DNA from: Streptomyces lienomycini
Lineage (GTDB): Bacteria > Actinomycetota > Actinomycetes > Streptomycetales > Streptomycetaceae
Assembly: GCF_027947595.1 (NCBI RefSeq)
Contig: NZ_CP116257.1
Coordinates: 6,880,001-6,944,000 of the forward strand
Reading direction: 5' to 3'
Length of the DNA stretch: 64,000 nt
This document shows, one piece after another, positions 1-8,358 of the stretch; within the stretch, counting starts at the first letter, position 1; each line of letters begins with the position of its first letter. Both the position numbers and the translations under genes were made by a program. The notes under the pieces are model-generated. The model saw only the letters and a list, made by a program, of their open reading frames with translations, was not told where the DNA came from and ran no database searches.

Positions 1-476
1 ACCTCGACACCCGGCGGCACGACCACGTTCATCCCGCCCATGATCGCGACGCAGTTGATCACGATCTCGCCGGCCGCGAAGTCCGCCTCGCGCAGGTCGA
101 TCTCCCCACCGCCCCAGAACGCGAAGGAGTTGAACCGCCTCGGCACCGTCCAGCGCCCCTTGCGCTGGAAACCGGACATCACCGCGACCGCCCAGGTCGA
201 CGAGGCCTCCCCGCCGGTGATCCGCCCCGCCCAGCCCCCGCCCCGCTCGGGCTCCTTGGTCATCGACACCCGGGGCGCCCCGCCCGCCCCGCCGACCGGC
301 AGGTCACGGGTGATCGGCGCCAACTCCCCGTACGTACGCGCGCTGTACGTGGCGTCCAGCCGCTCCTCGAACTCGCTCATGTCCAGCCGCCCCTCCGCGA
401 GGGCGTCCCTCAGGACCTCGGCGACTCGTTCACGGTCGGCGTCGGATGCGCGGAGTTCCGGGGCGTCGTCGGTCAT
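1..476 (-). CDS. DUF1707 domain protein, 3' end outside window
   Basis: The ATG at 476 (complement) opens a reading frame that runs off the left edge; about 158 codons are visible. The N-terminus (MTDDAPELRASDADRERVAE) is the short helical DUF1707/SHOCT-like module typical of actinobacterial proteins: an RxSDADRE motif, then an EGRLxxxEFEERL-like stretch. After a linker comes a beta-rich region with repeated I/V and G residues, as in the cell-wall-active or DUF2154-like second domain. The function is not established for the family, and a membrane- or stress-associated role is only inferred. The ABC exporter genes start 33 bp upstream on the same strand, so it may be the last gene of that unit. 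Confidence 0.75.
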   Translation of the reverse strand, partial: MTDDAPELRASDADRERVAEVLRDALAEGRLDMSEFEERLDATYSARTYGELAPITRDLPVGGAGGAPRVSMTKEPERGGGWAGRITGGEASSTWAVAVMSGFQRKGRWTVPRRFNSFAFWGGGEIDLREADFAAGEIVINCVAIMGGMNVVVPPGVE

Positions 477-509
477 GGACAGCAGCCTACGAGTTCGCCG
501 CGCCGGACA

Positions 510-1514
510 CTACGCGCCCGCGCGTTCCGCGTACATCTTCGCGATCACCGACTCGATGTCCGGCTCCCGCACCGACAGGTCCACCAGCGGATACTCCGCC
601 GCGATCCGCGCCACCAGCCCGGCCGCCGACGCCGACGCCGGGAACGCCAGCCACTGCCGCGGCCCCTCCACCCGCACCACCCTCGCCGGCTCCGGCGCCT
701 CGATCGGCGGCAACTCCCTTTCCAGGTCCACCACCAGCGTGCGTTCGCTCTCCCCCGCCTCGTGCAGCCCCTCCAGCGGACCGTCGTACATCAGCCGCCC
801 GTGGTCGATCACCATCACCCGCGAGCACAACTGCTCGATGTCCTGGAGATCGTGCGTGGTCAGCAGCACCGTCGTACCCCGCTCGGCGTTCAGGTCCCGC
901 AGGAACCCGCGCACCTTGGACTTGGACACCACGTCCAGACCGATCGTCGGCTCGTCCAGGTACAGCACCTCCGGATCGTGCAGCAGCGCCGCCGCGATGT
1001 CCCCGCGCATCCGCTGCCCCAGGGACAGTTGCCGCACCGGCACGTCCAGCAGCGCCTCCAGTCGCAGGAGTTCGACGCAGCGGTCCAGGTTCTCCCGGTA
1101 ACGGGCGTCCGGAATGCGGTACATGCGGTGCATCAGCCGGTAGGAGTCGATCAGCGGCAGGTCCCACCACAGCGTCGTGCGCTGCCCGAAGACGACCCCG
1201 ATACGGTGCGCCAGCCGCGTCCGCTCCCGGGACGGATCGACACCGGCCACCCGCAGCCGCCCGCCGCTCGGCGTCAGGATGCCGGTGAGCATCTTGATCG
1301 TCGTCGACTTCCCGGCCCCGTTCGGCCCGATGTAGCCGACCATCTCCCCGCGCGACACGGTGAACGACAACCCGTCCACGGCGCGCACCTGCCGCCGCTC
1401 CCGCTTCATGAAGCCCGTCTTCTTGCGCACGTCGAAGACCTTCTCGACACCGTCCAGCTCGATGAAGGCCGCCGCGCCCGCCCCGGTCGGCGTCATCGAC
1501 TCCCGCTCCGTCAT
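510..1514 (-). CDS. ABC-2 exporter ATP-binding protein
   Basis: This 334-residue ATPase energises the two permeases encoded just upstream. Walker A GPNGAGKST is at residues 63-71, the signature LSLGQ near 163-167, and Walker B LYLDEP near 184-189, followed by the LTTHD switch histidine. The C-terminal 90 residues form the accessory domain seen in ABC-2/DUF990-type exporters. The start chosen is ATG 1514 (MTERES). A second ATG at 1496 is also possible. The frame stays open further upstream through the permease region, but that is an overprinted frame. The 32-bp gap to the permease consists of 9-bp repeats, each carrying a GAGGGA Shine-Dalgarno-like core. The substrate is unknown. Confidence 0.9.
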   Translation of the reverse strand: MTERESMTPTGAGAAAFIELDGVEKVFDVRKKTGFMKRERRQVRAVDGLSFTVSRGEMVGYIGPNGAGKSTTIKMLTGILTPSGGRLRVAGVDPSRERTRLAHRIGVVFGQRTTLWWDLPLIDSYRLMHRMYRIPDARYRENLDRCVELLRLEALLDVPVRQLSLGQRMRGDIAAALLHDPEVLYLDEPTIGLDVVSKSKVRGFLRDLNAERGTTVLLTTHDLQDIEQLCSRVMVIDHGRLMYDGPLEGLHEAGESERTLVVDLERELPPIEAPEPARVVRVEGPRQWLAFPASASAAGLVARIAAEYPLVDLSVREPDIESVIAKMYAERAGA

Positions 1515-1546
1515 CTCCCTCACGTCCCTCGCGTCCCTCATGTCCC

Positions 1547-2389
1547 TCAGCTCCCCGTACTCCGGTACGAACGCAGACCCGCCCGCCAGGCCAGCCCCGC
1601 CAGCGCACAGCAGCCCACCGCCACGAACGGCGGCGCGAACGCCGCCCACCCGGGCAGGTCCAGCGGGTACGGCCGCCCCAGCAGGTAACTCGCCGGCAGC
1701 CAGTTCACGAACGCCAGCGGCACCACGAACGTCGCCCCGCGCACCAGGTCGAGTGCGAACACCGTCGGCGGGTACTGGAGCATCGTCGTACCGCCGTAGG
1801 TGAAGGCGTTGGACACCTCCGAGGCGTCCTGCGCCACGAACTGGAAGGCCGCCGCAGCCACGAACACCGCGCAGAAGATCCCGGCCCCGCTCAGCACCGC
1901 CAACGGCAGCAGCAGCACCCTCCCCGGCGTCCAGTCGATGTCGACGACCGCCAGCGCGTACCCCAGCACCAGCAGCCCCTGCACCACCCGGCCGAGCCGG
2001 CGCAGCGCGAACCGGTCCGCCGCCACCTGGGCCAGCACCGGCACCGGACGCACCAGCAGCGTGTCCAGCGTGCCGTCGCGCACCCGGCGGCCCAGCCGCT
2101 CCATCGAACCGATCGCCAGGTCGGCCAGCCCGAAGGACACCCCGGACAGCCCGTACAGGAACGCCACCTCGGGCAGCGACCAGCCGCCCAGCGCGTCCAC
2201 CCGGGAGAACATCAGCAGGATCGTCACGAAGTCCAGCGCGGTCATCGCGAAGTTCCCGAACGTCGTCAGCGCGAACGACGTGCGGTACGCCATCGTCGAC
2301 CTGATCCACATCCCGGCGATCAGCCCGTACGCGCGCACCCCCTCCACCGCCCGGCCGCGCCGCACCCCCCACCCGGTCGCCTCAGCCAC
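1547..2389 (-). CDS. ABC-2 family permease (second permease)
   Basis: This integral membrane protein of about 280 residues has six hydrophobic segments and an early MERLGRRVRDGTLDTLLVRP stretch. That pattern, a cytoplasmic loop ending in DxLLxRP, is characteristic of the DUF990/ABC-2 permease group. The GTG at 2389 was chosen because it overlaps the stop of the upstream permease by 8 bp (GTGGCTGA), which suggests translational coupling. The longer ATG form would begin with an implausible Arg/Trp-rich stretch. It pairs with the preceding permease and the ATPase to form an exporter. No substrate can be named. Confidence 0.85.
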   Translation of the reverse strand: MAEATGWGVRRGRAVEGVRAYGLIAGMWIRSTMAYRTSFALTTFGNFAMTALDFVTILLMFSRVDALGGWSLPEVAFLYGLSGVSFGLADLAIGSMERLGRRVRDGTLDTLLVRPVPVLAQVAADRFALRRLGRVVQGLLVLGYALAVVDIDWTPGRVLLLPLAVLSGAGIFCAVFVAAAAFQFVAQDASEVSNAFTYGGTTMLQYPPTVFALDLVRGATFVVPLAFVNWLPASYLLGRPYPLDLPGWAAFAPPFVAVGCCALAGLAWRAGLRSYRSTGS

Positions 2390-3188
2390 CCTGGACCACC
2401 ACCCGCCGCGTCGCCGCCGACTGCACCAGCCGGCCCAGCGCGAGCAGCGCCACCGCCCACGCCCCCTGGAACAGATACGTGCCCAGCGGATCCGCCTCGC
2501 CCAGCAGCACATCCGCAGGCGCCTGCAGCAGCGACGACCACGGCAGCGCCCGCACCACCTCGCCGAGCGCCCCCGGGAACACGTTCAGCGGCAGCAGCAT
2601 CCCCGAACAGAACAGCCCCGCCAGCCACGCCATCTGCGTCACCCCCGTGCCGTCGAGCAGCCAGAACGCCGACAGCGCCACCAGATACCGCAGCGCGAAC
2701 CCCACCAGCATCGCCAGCACCACCGCCACCACGAACGCCGCCCACACGGACACCTCCCGCGGCAGCGCCACCGGGAAGAACAGCGACCCGAACACGAACG
2801 GCACCACCCCGCGCCCCAGCAACTGGAACAGCGAGCGCCCCACGTCCGCCGCCAGCCACCACAGCTGGAGATCGACCGGCCGGTACAGATCGACGGCCAC
2901 ATCACCCGTACGGATGCGTTCCATCAACTCGTCCTCGAACCCGCCGCCGCCGATCGCCAACGCCGCCAGCAGCGCCTGCCCCAGCCACACGAACGTCACG
3001 GCCTGCGCCTGGTCGTACCCTCCGAGCTGCGGTTTCTCGTCCCACAGGGCCAGATAGGTGTAAACCAGGATCAATCCGAACACGGTGTTGGTGAACACCC
3101 CGGCGGCAGTGGCCGCCCGATAGGTCGCGTACCGTCGGAATCCCCCCACCGCGACGGCCACGTACAACCGCCCCGATCCCGCACCCAC
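2382..3188 (-). CDS. ABC-2 family permease (first permease of operon)
   Basis: This 268-residue polytopic membrane protein is homologous in style to its downstream partner. It carries the loop ELMERIRTGDVAVDLYRPVD that precedes the third membrane segment in this family. The GTG at 3188 is preferred over the upstream ATG because a purine-rich ribosome-binding site (GGAGGGGGAGG) lies directly upstream. The region before it codes for an Arg-rich, non-membrane stretch. It is the first gene of a three-gene unit (permease, permease, ATPase), and its promoter must lie in the 3189-3369 gap shared with the divergent penicillin-binding protein. Confidence 0.85.
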   Translation of the reverse strand: MGAGSGRLYVAVAVGGFRRYATYRAATAAGVFTNTVFGLILVYTYLALWDEKPQLGGYDQAQAVTFVWLGQALLAALAIGGGGFEDELMERIRTGDVAVDLYRPVDLQLWWLAADVGRSLFQLLGRGVVPFVFGSLFFPVALPREVSVWAAFVVAVVLAMLVGFALRYLVALSAFWLLDGTGVTQMAWLAGLFCSGMLLPLNVFPGALGEVVRALPWSSLLQAPADVLLGEADPLGTYLFQGAWAVALLALGRLVQSAATRRVVVQGG

Positions 3189-3369
3189 AGCCCTCCCCCT
3201 CCGACCGGCACCAAAGCGCAGGAGCCTAGTACGGGCGCGCAGGCCCGTGCCACGGAATTTCACGGGTGTGCCGTCGAGTGGGAACGGAACGCACGGTGCG
3301 AGAGTCTTCTCCTGAAGAACTCAGACGTTCCGAAAACCGTACGAAGTGAAACAGGAGTCCGTGCACGAG

Positions 3370-5838
3370 ATGAGTGACGAGCCGCAGCCGCGACAGCCGG
3401 ACGAGGGCTGGGCGCCGAAAGAGCCCCAGCCGGCCGGCGAGGGGCCGACGGGGGAACCGGGCGAACAGGGACAGCGCGCGGAACACGCGGAGCACGGAGA
3501 GCCGGGCAAGGCGAAGAAGCCCAAGCGGCCCAAGCGCACCGGCTGGCGCCGGCTGATCCCCACCTGGCGCATCGTGCTGAGCACCGTCGTCATCGGCCTG
3601 CTGCTCATCGTCGGCGGCTTCTTCCTCGGCTACCACCTGGTGCAGATCCCCGCCGCCAACGCGCTCGCCACCAAGCAGTCCAACGTCTACCTCTACGCCG
3701 ACGGCAGCGTCCTCGCCCGCGACGGCGAGGTCAACCGGGAGAGCGTCGGCCTCGCCCGCATCTCCAAGGACGCCCAGCACGCCGTCCTCGCCGCCGAGGA
3801 CCGCGACTTCTACACCGAGTCCGCCATCGACCCCGGCGCGATGATCCGGGCCGGCTGGAACACCGCCACCGGCAAGGGCAAGCAGTCCGGCTCCACCATC
3901 ACCCAGCAGTACGTCAAGAACTACTACCTGGGCCAGGAGCAGACCGTCACCCGCAAGGTGAAGGAGTTCTTCATCTCGATCAAGCTCGACCGGGAGAAGA
4001 GCAAGAGCGAGATCCTCGAGGGCTACCTCAACACCAGCTTCTTCGGCCGCGGCGCCTACGGCATCCAGGCCGCCGCCCAGGCCTACTTCGGCGTCGACGC
4101 CAAGGACCTCACCGCCGCCCAGGGCGCCTACCTCGCCTCCCTCCTCAACGCCCCCAGCCAGTACGACGTCGTCGCCCACCCCGAGAACCGGCCCGCCGCC
4201 GAGGGGCGCTGGAACTACGTCATGAACGGCATGGCCGACAAGGGCTGGATCAGCGCCACCGACCGCGCCGCCGCGAAGTTCCCCAAGCCAAAGCAGTCCA
4301 CGATCTCCACCGGCATGTCCGGACAGCGCGGCTACGTCGTCAACATCGTGCGGAAGTACCTCATCGAGAACGACATCGTCGACGAGGAGGAACTCGGCCG
4401 CGGCGGCTACCGCATCACCACCACCCTCCAGAAGGACAAGCAGGACGCCTTCGTCAAGGCCGTCGACGACAAGCTGATGTCACAGCTGGACCAGAAGGAG
4501 CGCAAGGTCGACACCTACGTCCGCGCGGGCGGCGCCTCCGTCGACCCGAAGACCGGCAAGGTCGTCGCGATGTACAACGGCATCGACTACGTCAAGCAGT
4601 ACACACCCAACGCCGTACGCCGCGACTTCCAGGTCGGCTCCACCTTCAAGCCCTTCGTCTTCACCTCCGCCGTCGAGAACGACTCCGAGACGCAGGACGG
4701 CCGCACGATCAACCCCAACACCCGCTACGACGGCACCAGCGAACGCCCCGTCCAGGGCTGGAGCGGCGGCCGCTACGCCCCCGAGAACGAGGACCACCGC
4801 GACTACGGCGACGTCACCGTCCGCGAGGCCACCGACAAGTCCATCAACGCCGTGTACGCCCAGATGGCCGTCGACGTCGGCTCCGACAAGGTCAAGCAGA
4901 CCGCAATCGACCTCGGGCTCTCCCCGGACACCCCGGAACTGACCCCCTCCCCCTCCATCGCCCTCGGCGTCGCCACCGCCAGCCCCCTGGACATGGCGGA
5001 GGCCTACGCGACCATCGCCAACCACGGCAAGCACGGCACCTACACGCTGGTCGAGCAGGTCATGAAGGACGGCAAGCGGGAGGTCGAGCTGCCCGAGCGG
5101 CGCGAGCGCCAGGCCGTCAGCCGCCAGGCCGCCGACACCACCACCTCCGTCCTGCGCAGCGTCGTCGAGAAGGGCACCGCCACCGCCGCCCAGGCCGCCG
5201 GCCGGCCCGCCGCGGGCAAGACCGGCACCGCCGAGGAGGACACGGCCGCCTGGTTCGCCGGCTACACCCCCGACCTGGCCACCGTCGTCGCCGTCATGGG
5301 CCAGGACCCGAAGACCGCCGCCCACAAACCGCTGTACGGCGCCATGGGCCTGGAGCGGATCAACGGCGGCGGCGCCCCCGCCGAGATCTGGGGCCAGTAC
5401 ACCCGCAACGCCCTCAAGGGCGAACCGGTCGCCGAGTTCAGCCTCCGGCTCCAGGAGGGCGCCGACGTCACCGCACCCCCGTCCGGCGACGCCTCGGACG
5501 AACCCGGCGACGGCGACGCGAGCGGCAGCGGCGACCCGGACGAGGGCACCACCGGCGACGAGGACACCTCCGAGACGCCGGGCGACTCCGGCACCGGCAG
5601 CACTCCGCCCGGCGACTCCGGCGGCACCGAGTCCGGCCCCCCGACGACCGGCGGCGGCACCCCCGGCACGGGCGGCCCCAGCACCGAGCCGGGCCCCACG
5701 GGCGGCGGCGACTCGGGCGGCGACGACTCCGCGAACGGCGGCACCGACGACGGCGGCGGGGCCACCGAGGGCGCGGGCGGCGGCGACTCCGACACCGGCT
5801 TCCCCGGCATCCCCGTCACACCGCCCCGCCGTCAGTGA
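3370..5838 (+). CDS. class A penicillin-binding protein (transglycosylase/transpeptidase)
   Basis: This bifunctional peptidoglycan synthase polymerises lipid II and cross-links stem peptides outside the membrane. A charged cytoplasmic tail is followed by one membrane anchor at about residues 65-88. The GT51 domain has its catalytic glutamate in EDRDFY near residue 143 and then GSTITQQYVKN. The transpeptidase domain has STFK near 424, SIN near 491 and KTGT near 617. From about residue 700 the protein is a low-complexity Gly/Asp/Pro/Thr-rich tail, probably extended into the wall. ATG 3370 follows AGGAG and matches a MSDE start; GTG codons at 3361 and 3346 are in frame and cannot be excluded. 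Confidence 0.93.
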   Translation: MSDEPQPRQPDEGWAPKEPQPAGEGPTGEPGEQGQRAEHAEHGEPGKAKKPKRPKRTGWRRLIPTWRIVLSTVVIGLLLIVGGFFLGYHLVQIPAANALATKQSNVYLYADGSVLARDGEVNRESVGLARISKDAQHAVLAAEDRDFYTESAIDPGAMIRAGWNTATGKGKQSGSTITQQYVKNYYLGQEQTVTRKVKEFFISIKLDREKSKSEILEGYLNTSFFGRGAYGIQAAAQAYFGVDAKDLTAAQGAYLASLLNAPSQYDVVAHPENRPAAEGRWNYVMNGMADKGWISATDRAAAKFPKPKQSTISTGMSGQRGYVVNIVRKYLIENDIVDEEELGRGGYRITTTLQKDKQDAFVKAVDDKLMSQLDQKERKVDTYVRAGGASVDPKTGKVVAMYNGIDYVKQYTPNAVRRDFQVGSTFKPFVFTSAVENDSETQDGRTINPNTRYDGTSERPVQGWSGGRYAPENEDHRDYGDVTVREATDKSINAVYAQMAVDVGSDKVKQTAIDLGLSPDTPELTPSPSIALGVATASPLDMAEAYATIANHGKHGTYTLVEQVMKDGKREVELPERRERQAVSRQAADTTTSVLRSVVEKGTATAAQAAGRPAAGKTGTAEEDTAAWFAGYTPDLATVVAVMGQDPKTAAHKPLYGAMGLERINGGGAPAEIWGQYTRNALKGEPVAEFSLRLQEGADVTAPPSGDASDEPGDGDASGSGDPDEGTTGDEDTSETPGDSGTGSTPPGDSGGTESGPPTTGGGTPGTGGPSTEPGPTGGGDSGGDDSANGGTDDGGGATEGAGGGDSDTGFPGIPVTPPRRQ

Positions 5839-5847
5839 CCGAGGCCG

Positions 5848-6168
5848 TCAGTGACCGGAGGTCGCCTTCAGCCCCACCACGGCGACCAGCAGCAGACAGA
5901 TGAAGAAGATCCGGGCGGCGGTCGCCGGCTCCCCCAGCACCACCATGCCGAGCACCGCCGCCCCGGCCGCACCGATGCCCACCCACACGCCGTAGGCGGT
6001 ACCGATGGGCAGCGTCCGCGCCGCGTACGACAGCAGCACCATGCTCGCGACGATCCCGGCACCGGTGAACACGCTCGGCCACAGCCGCGTGAAACCGTCG
6101 GTGTACTTCATCCCGATCGACCAGCCGACCTCGAGCAGACCGGCGACCAACAACAGAACCCACGCCAT
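5848..6168 (-). CDS. sugE: SMR-family guanidinium exporter SugE/Gdx
   Basis: This 106-residue small multidrug resistance protein has four predicted membrane helices and the essential helix-1 glutamate at position 13 (MAWVLLLVAGLLEVGW). The W-S-I-G-M-K-Y-T continuation is typical of the SugE/Gdx branch, which exports guanidinium by proton antiport, rather than of the EmrE branch. ATG 6168 is preceded by GAGGTG. A longer in-frame start at 6312 would translate the leader and is rejected. The leader at 6201-6243 matches a guanidine-III riboswitch, supporting guanidine export. The 3' end lies 9 bp from the convergent PBP gene. Confidence 0.9.
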   Translation of the reverse strand: MAWVLLLVAGLLEVGWSIGMKYTDGFTRLWPSVFTGAGIVASMVLLSYAARTLPIGTAYGVWVGIGAAGAAVLGMVVLGEPATAARIFFICLLLVAVVGLKATSGH

Positions 6169-6200
6169 GACAGGCACCTCCGTGAGCGAACTGAACGGTG

Positions 6201-6243
6201 GTGCGTCGTCTTTGCCAGCCCGGTACGGCGCGTCTCGTCGGGG
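6201..6243 (-). promoter_or_regulatory. probable guanidine-III riboswitch upstream of sugE
   Basis: Read on the complement, this leader carries CCCGACGAGACGCGCCGTAC, then CGGG, then AAAGACGACGC. That closely follows the guanidine-III aptamer as I recall it from Thermobifida: P1 arm, ACGAG, GCGCCGUAC, returning P1 arm, then an AAGACG segment that pairs back to make a pseudoknot. P1 pairs CCCG (6242-6239) with CGGG (6222-6219). The pseudoknot pairs GCGCC with GACGC and contains one C-A mismatch. It ends about 32 nt before the sugE start, close enough to control the Shine-Dalgarno. Confidence 0.8.
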
Positions 6244-6273
6244 TGCTCCCAAAGGTAGCAAAGACAAGGGAAA

Positions 6274-6301
6274 GGGGCTGGTGACACCGGTCACCAGCCC
6301 C
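6274..6301 (-). terminator. strong hairpin between GroES-like gene and sugE leader
   Basis: A perfect 12-bp inverted repeat (GGGGCTGGTGAC / GTCACCAGCCCC) with a 4-nt loop lies 32 bp after the GroES-like stop. On the complement it is followed by TTTCCCTTGTCTTT. It should end the upstream transcript and insulate the guanidine-responsive sugE leader. The alternative is that it is part of the sugE leader expression platform. Confidence 0.65.
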
Positions 6302-6333
6302 TGCTGCCCCACGGTCCGCGGGTACCGCCCCGT

Positions 6334-6690
6334 CTACAGATACAGCCCCGTCGAGTCCTCGGACCCCTCGAACCGGTCCGCCGCGACGGCGTGCAGATCG
6401 CGCTCGCGCATCAGCACGTAGCCCACACCCCGCACCTCGACCTCCGCACGGTCCTCCGGGTCGTACAGCACCCGGTCGCCGGGCTCCACCGTCCGGACGT
6501 TCTGCCCGACGGCGACGACCGCCGCCCAGGCCAGCCGCTTGCCGACCGCGGCGGTCGCGGGGATCAGGATGCCGCCCCCGGAACGCCGCTCGCCCTCACC
6601 GGAGTCCTGCCGCACGAGCACGCGGTCGTGCAGCATCCGGATGGGCAGCTTGTCGTCCTGGGGACCGGACTCGTTTCTCTTGGCGCTCAC
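6334..6690 (-). CDS. GroES-family co-chaperonin-like protein
   Basis: This 118-residue protein has the Cpn10 fold signature: IRMLHDRVLVRQD, then GGGILIPATA, then GDRVLYDPED and a VLMRERDLHAV end. The glycine-rich mobile-loop region is replaced by SGEGERRSGGG. It is a stand-alone GroES paralog with no GroEL gene next to it, and it carries an extra N-terminal 17 residues. Whether it caps a chaperonin is unknown. It starts at GTG 6690 and is followed by a strong terminator. The DUF3618 gene lies 23 bp upstream on the same strand. Confidence 0.85.
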   Translation of the reverse strand: MSAKRNESGPQDDKLPIRMLHDRVLVRQDSGEGERRSGGGILIPATAAVGKRLAWAAVVAVGQNVRTVEPGDRVLYDPEDRAEVEVRGVGYVLMRERDLHAVAADRFEGSEDSTGLYL

Positions 6691-6713
6691 GCCCTGAACC
6701 TACCTGCCGCCGC

Positions 6714-7046
6714 TCAGCGCCCGCGCCGCCGGGTGCCGCCCAGGGCGATCAGGCCCACGACCCCGGCCACCACCAGCGCCGCGGGGACGACCCGCTCCAT
6801 CCGAGGTGAGCCCTGCTCGTCCACGAACTGCGCCTTCACCTCGCTGACCACCCGGTTGACCTGGACGTACGCCCGCCCGAGGGTGTGGTCGACGCTGGAG
6901 GCGACCTTGGCCTTCGCGTCGTCGACGATCGTCTTCGGGTGCACCCGCATCCCGAGCTCGTCGAGCGTCTCGGCCAGCACCTCGCGGCGGCGCTTGATGT
7001 CCGCCTCGATCTGCGCCGGGGTTCTGATGTCCGACGTGTCCGCCAC
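6714..7046 (-). CDS. DUF3618 membrane-anchored protein
   Basis: The protein has 110 residues. The N-terminal half, TPAQIEADIKRRREVLAETLDELGMRVHPK broken over residues 9-40, is the DUF3618 helical hairpin. An amphipathic helix follows, and then one C-terminal membrane segment (VVPAALVVAGVVGLIALGG) with a positive tail, so it is probably a tail-anchored membrane protein. The molecular function is unknown; relatives are widespread in actinobacteria. It starts at GTG 7046 and is divergent from bcp. A small palindrome CTGTCCCGGACAG at 7072-7084 lies between the two genes and could be an operator. Confidence 0.8.
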   Translation of the reverse strand: MADTSDIRTPAQIEADIKRRREVLAETLDELGMRVHPKTIVDDAKAKVASSVDHTLGRAYVQVNRVVSEVKAQFVDEQGSPRMERVVPAALVVAGVVGLIALGGTRRRGR

Positions 7047-7138
7047 CGTACGCCTCCGAAGTCTTCTGACACTGTCCCGGACAGTCTGTCAGCTACTGGC
7101 CGCTCCGCACTGTCAGGACCCCCCGTTACGCTGGATCG

Positions 7139-7606
7139 ATGAGCGAGCGACTCCAGCCCGGGGACCGGGCCCCGGCCTTCACCCTCCCGGACGCCGACGG
7201 CAACGAGGTGTCCCTGTCCGACCACAAGGGCCGCAAGGTCATCGTCTACTTCTACCCTGCCGCGCTTACCCCCGGCTGCACGAAGCAGGCGTGCGACTTC
7301 ACGGACAACCTGGAGCTGCTGGCCGGCGCCGGGTACGACGTCATCGGCATCTCCCCCGACAAGCCGGAGAAGCTGGCCAAGTTCCGCGAGACCGAGTCCC
7401 TGAAGGTCACCCTCCTCGCCGACCCGGACAAGAAGACCCTCGACGCCTACGGCGCCTTCGGCGAGAAGAAGAACTACGGCAAGACCTACCTGGGCGTCAT
7501 CCGCTCCACGATCGTCGTCGACGAGGAGGGCAAGGTGGAACGCGCCCTGTACAACGTCCGCGCGACGGGCCACGTGGCCAAGATCATCAAGGACCTGGGA
7601 ATCTGA
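7139..7606 (+). CDS. bcp: thioredoxin-dependent thiol peroxidase (Bcp/PrxQ)
   Basis: This 155-residue peroxiredoxin reduces hydrogen peroxide and organic hydroperoxides in the cytoplasm. The peroxidatic cysteine is in TPGCTKQAC (Cys47), with the resolving Cys52 in the same helix, the atypical two-cysteine arrangement of Bcp. FTLPDADGNEVSLSD and the ISPDKPEKLAKF region complete the family pattern. ATG 7139 is only 6 nt after a TACGCT -10-like element, so the mRNA may be leaderless. It is followed by a terminator at 7620-7651. Confidence 0.95.
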   Translation: MSERLQPGDRAPAFTLPDADGNEVSLSDHKGRKVIVYFYPAALTPGCTKQACDFTDNLELLAGAGYDVIGISPDKPEKLAKFRETESLKVTLLADPDKKTLDAYGAFGEKKNYGKTYLGVIRSTIVVDEEGKVERALYNVRATGHVAKIIKDLGI

Positions 7607-7619
7607 GTCCCCTCCGACG

Positions 7620-7651
7620 GGGCCCGCACCGGAACCCTCCGGTACGGGCCC
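7620..7651 (+). terminator. terminator after bcp
   Basis: The inverted repeat GGGCCCG-C-ACCGGA / TCCGGT-A-CGGGCCC has a 13-bp stem, a single internal mismatch and a 4-nt loop. It begins 13 bp after the bcp stop and is followed by TTCC. Confidence 0.7.
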
Positions 7652-7738
7652 TTCCGCATGCCGCGCGCGACTGTCCGACAACCGGTTCGTTACTCCGTAC
7701 GAGGCCGCGAACGCGCGGCCGGAAACGGAGGGGGTTCG

Positions 7739-8358
7739 ATGGGGGCCAGGTATACCCGTGAGCTGCTCGAAGAGGCAGCTCGGACGACAACGAACTGGGA
7801 CGACGCCGTACGTTGGTGCGGCGGTACACCTACACCTGGCAGCAGGCGCTATCTGCGTCAGAAGATGGCCGAGGCGGGCGTAGACGTCACCCACTTCCCC
7901 ACACAATGGACGCGCCACTCCCAGGAGACACTGCGAGTGGCTGTCGCCGCGTCGACCAGCGTCAAGGACGTGCTGCGCCACCTGGGCATCAACCCGGTGG
8001 GCGGCAACCACACGCACATCAGCCGTCGTATCGCGACGCTGGACATCGACACGTCCCACTTCGCCGGGCGACCGCGAAACCCACGGAGTCCGCGGGGCGA
8101 AATGCTGACCCTCCGCACGCCCGAGGCCGGCCGGACCCCGGGAAGCCGGCTACTGCCACACCTACTCCGGACCGGAGTTCCCGAAAGTTGCGCCATGTGC
8201 GGCACCGGACCCGAGTGGAACGGCAAACCCCTCCGGCTGGAGGTCGACCACCTCGACGGCTCCTGGTGGGACAACCGTCCGAAGAACCTTCGGTTGCTCT
8301 GCCCGACTGCCATGCCGTGACGGACACGTATCGAGGCCGCAGGCGCAGGGCTTCATGA
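7739..8358 (+). pseudogene. HNH protein with frameshift in the zinc-binding tail
   Basis: The intact frame from ATG 7739 (good GGAGGGGG site) stops at 8320 after CPTAMP. The protein has two copies of an approximately 50-residue module ending in VTHF or DTSHF, then an HNH core: CAMCG, then VDHLDGSWWDN, then NLRLLCP. The family next needs xCH. Reading one base out of phase from about 8308 gives P-D-C-H-A-V-T-D-T-Y, restoring the second zinc pair. That frame ends at 8358 in an ATGA overlap with the next gene. A single missing base at about 8305-8310 therefore breaks the gene, through a real mutation or a sequence error. Confidence 0.75.

Noticed and set aside
510..2372. A continuous frame that would fuse a permease region to the ATPase.
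   Set aside because: The upstream part is the permease read out of phase (Gly/Arg-rich). The 9-bp repeats merely keep the frame open.
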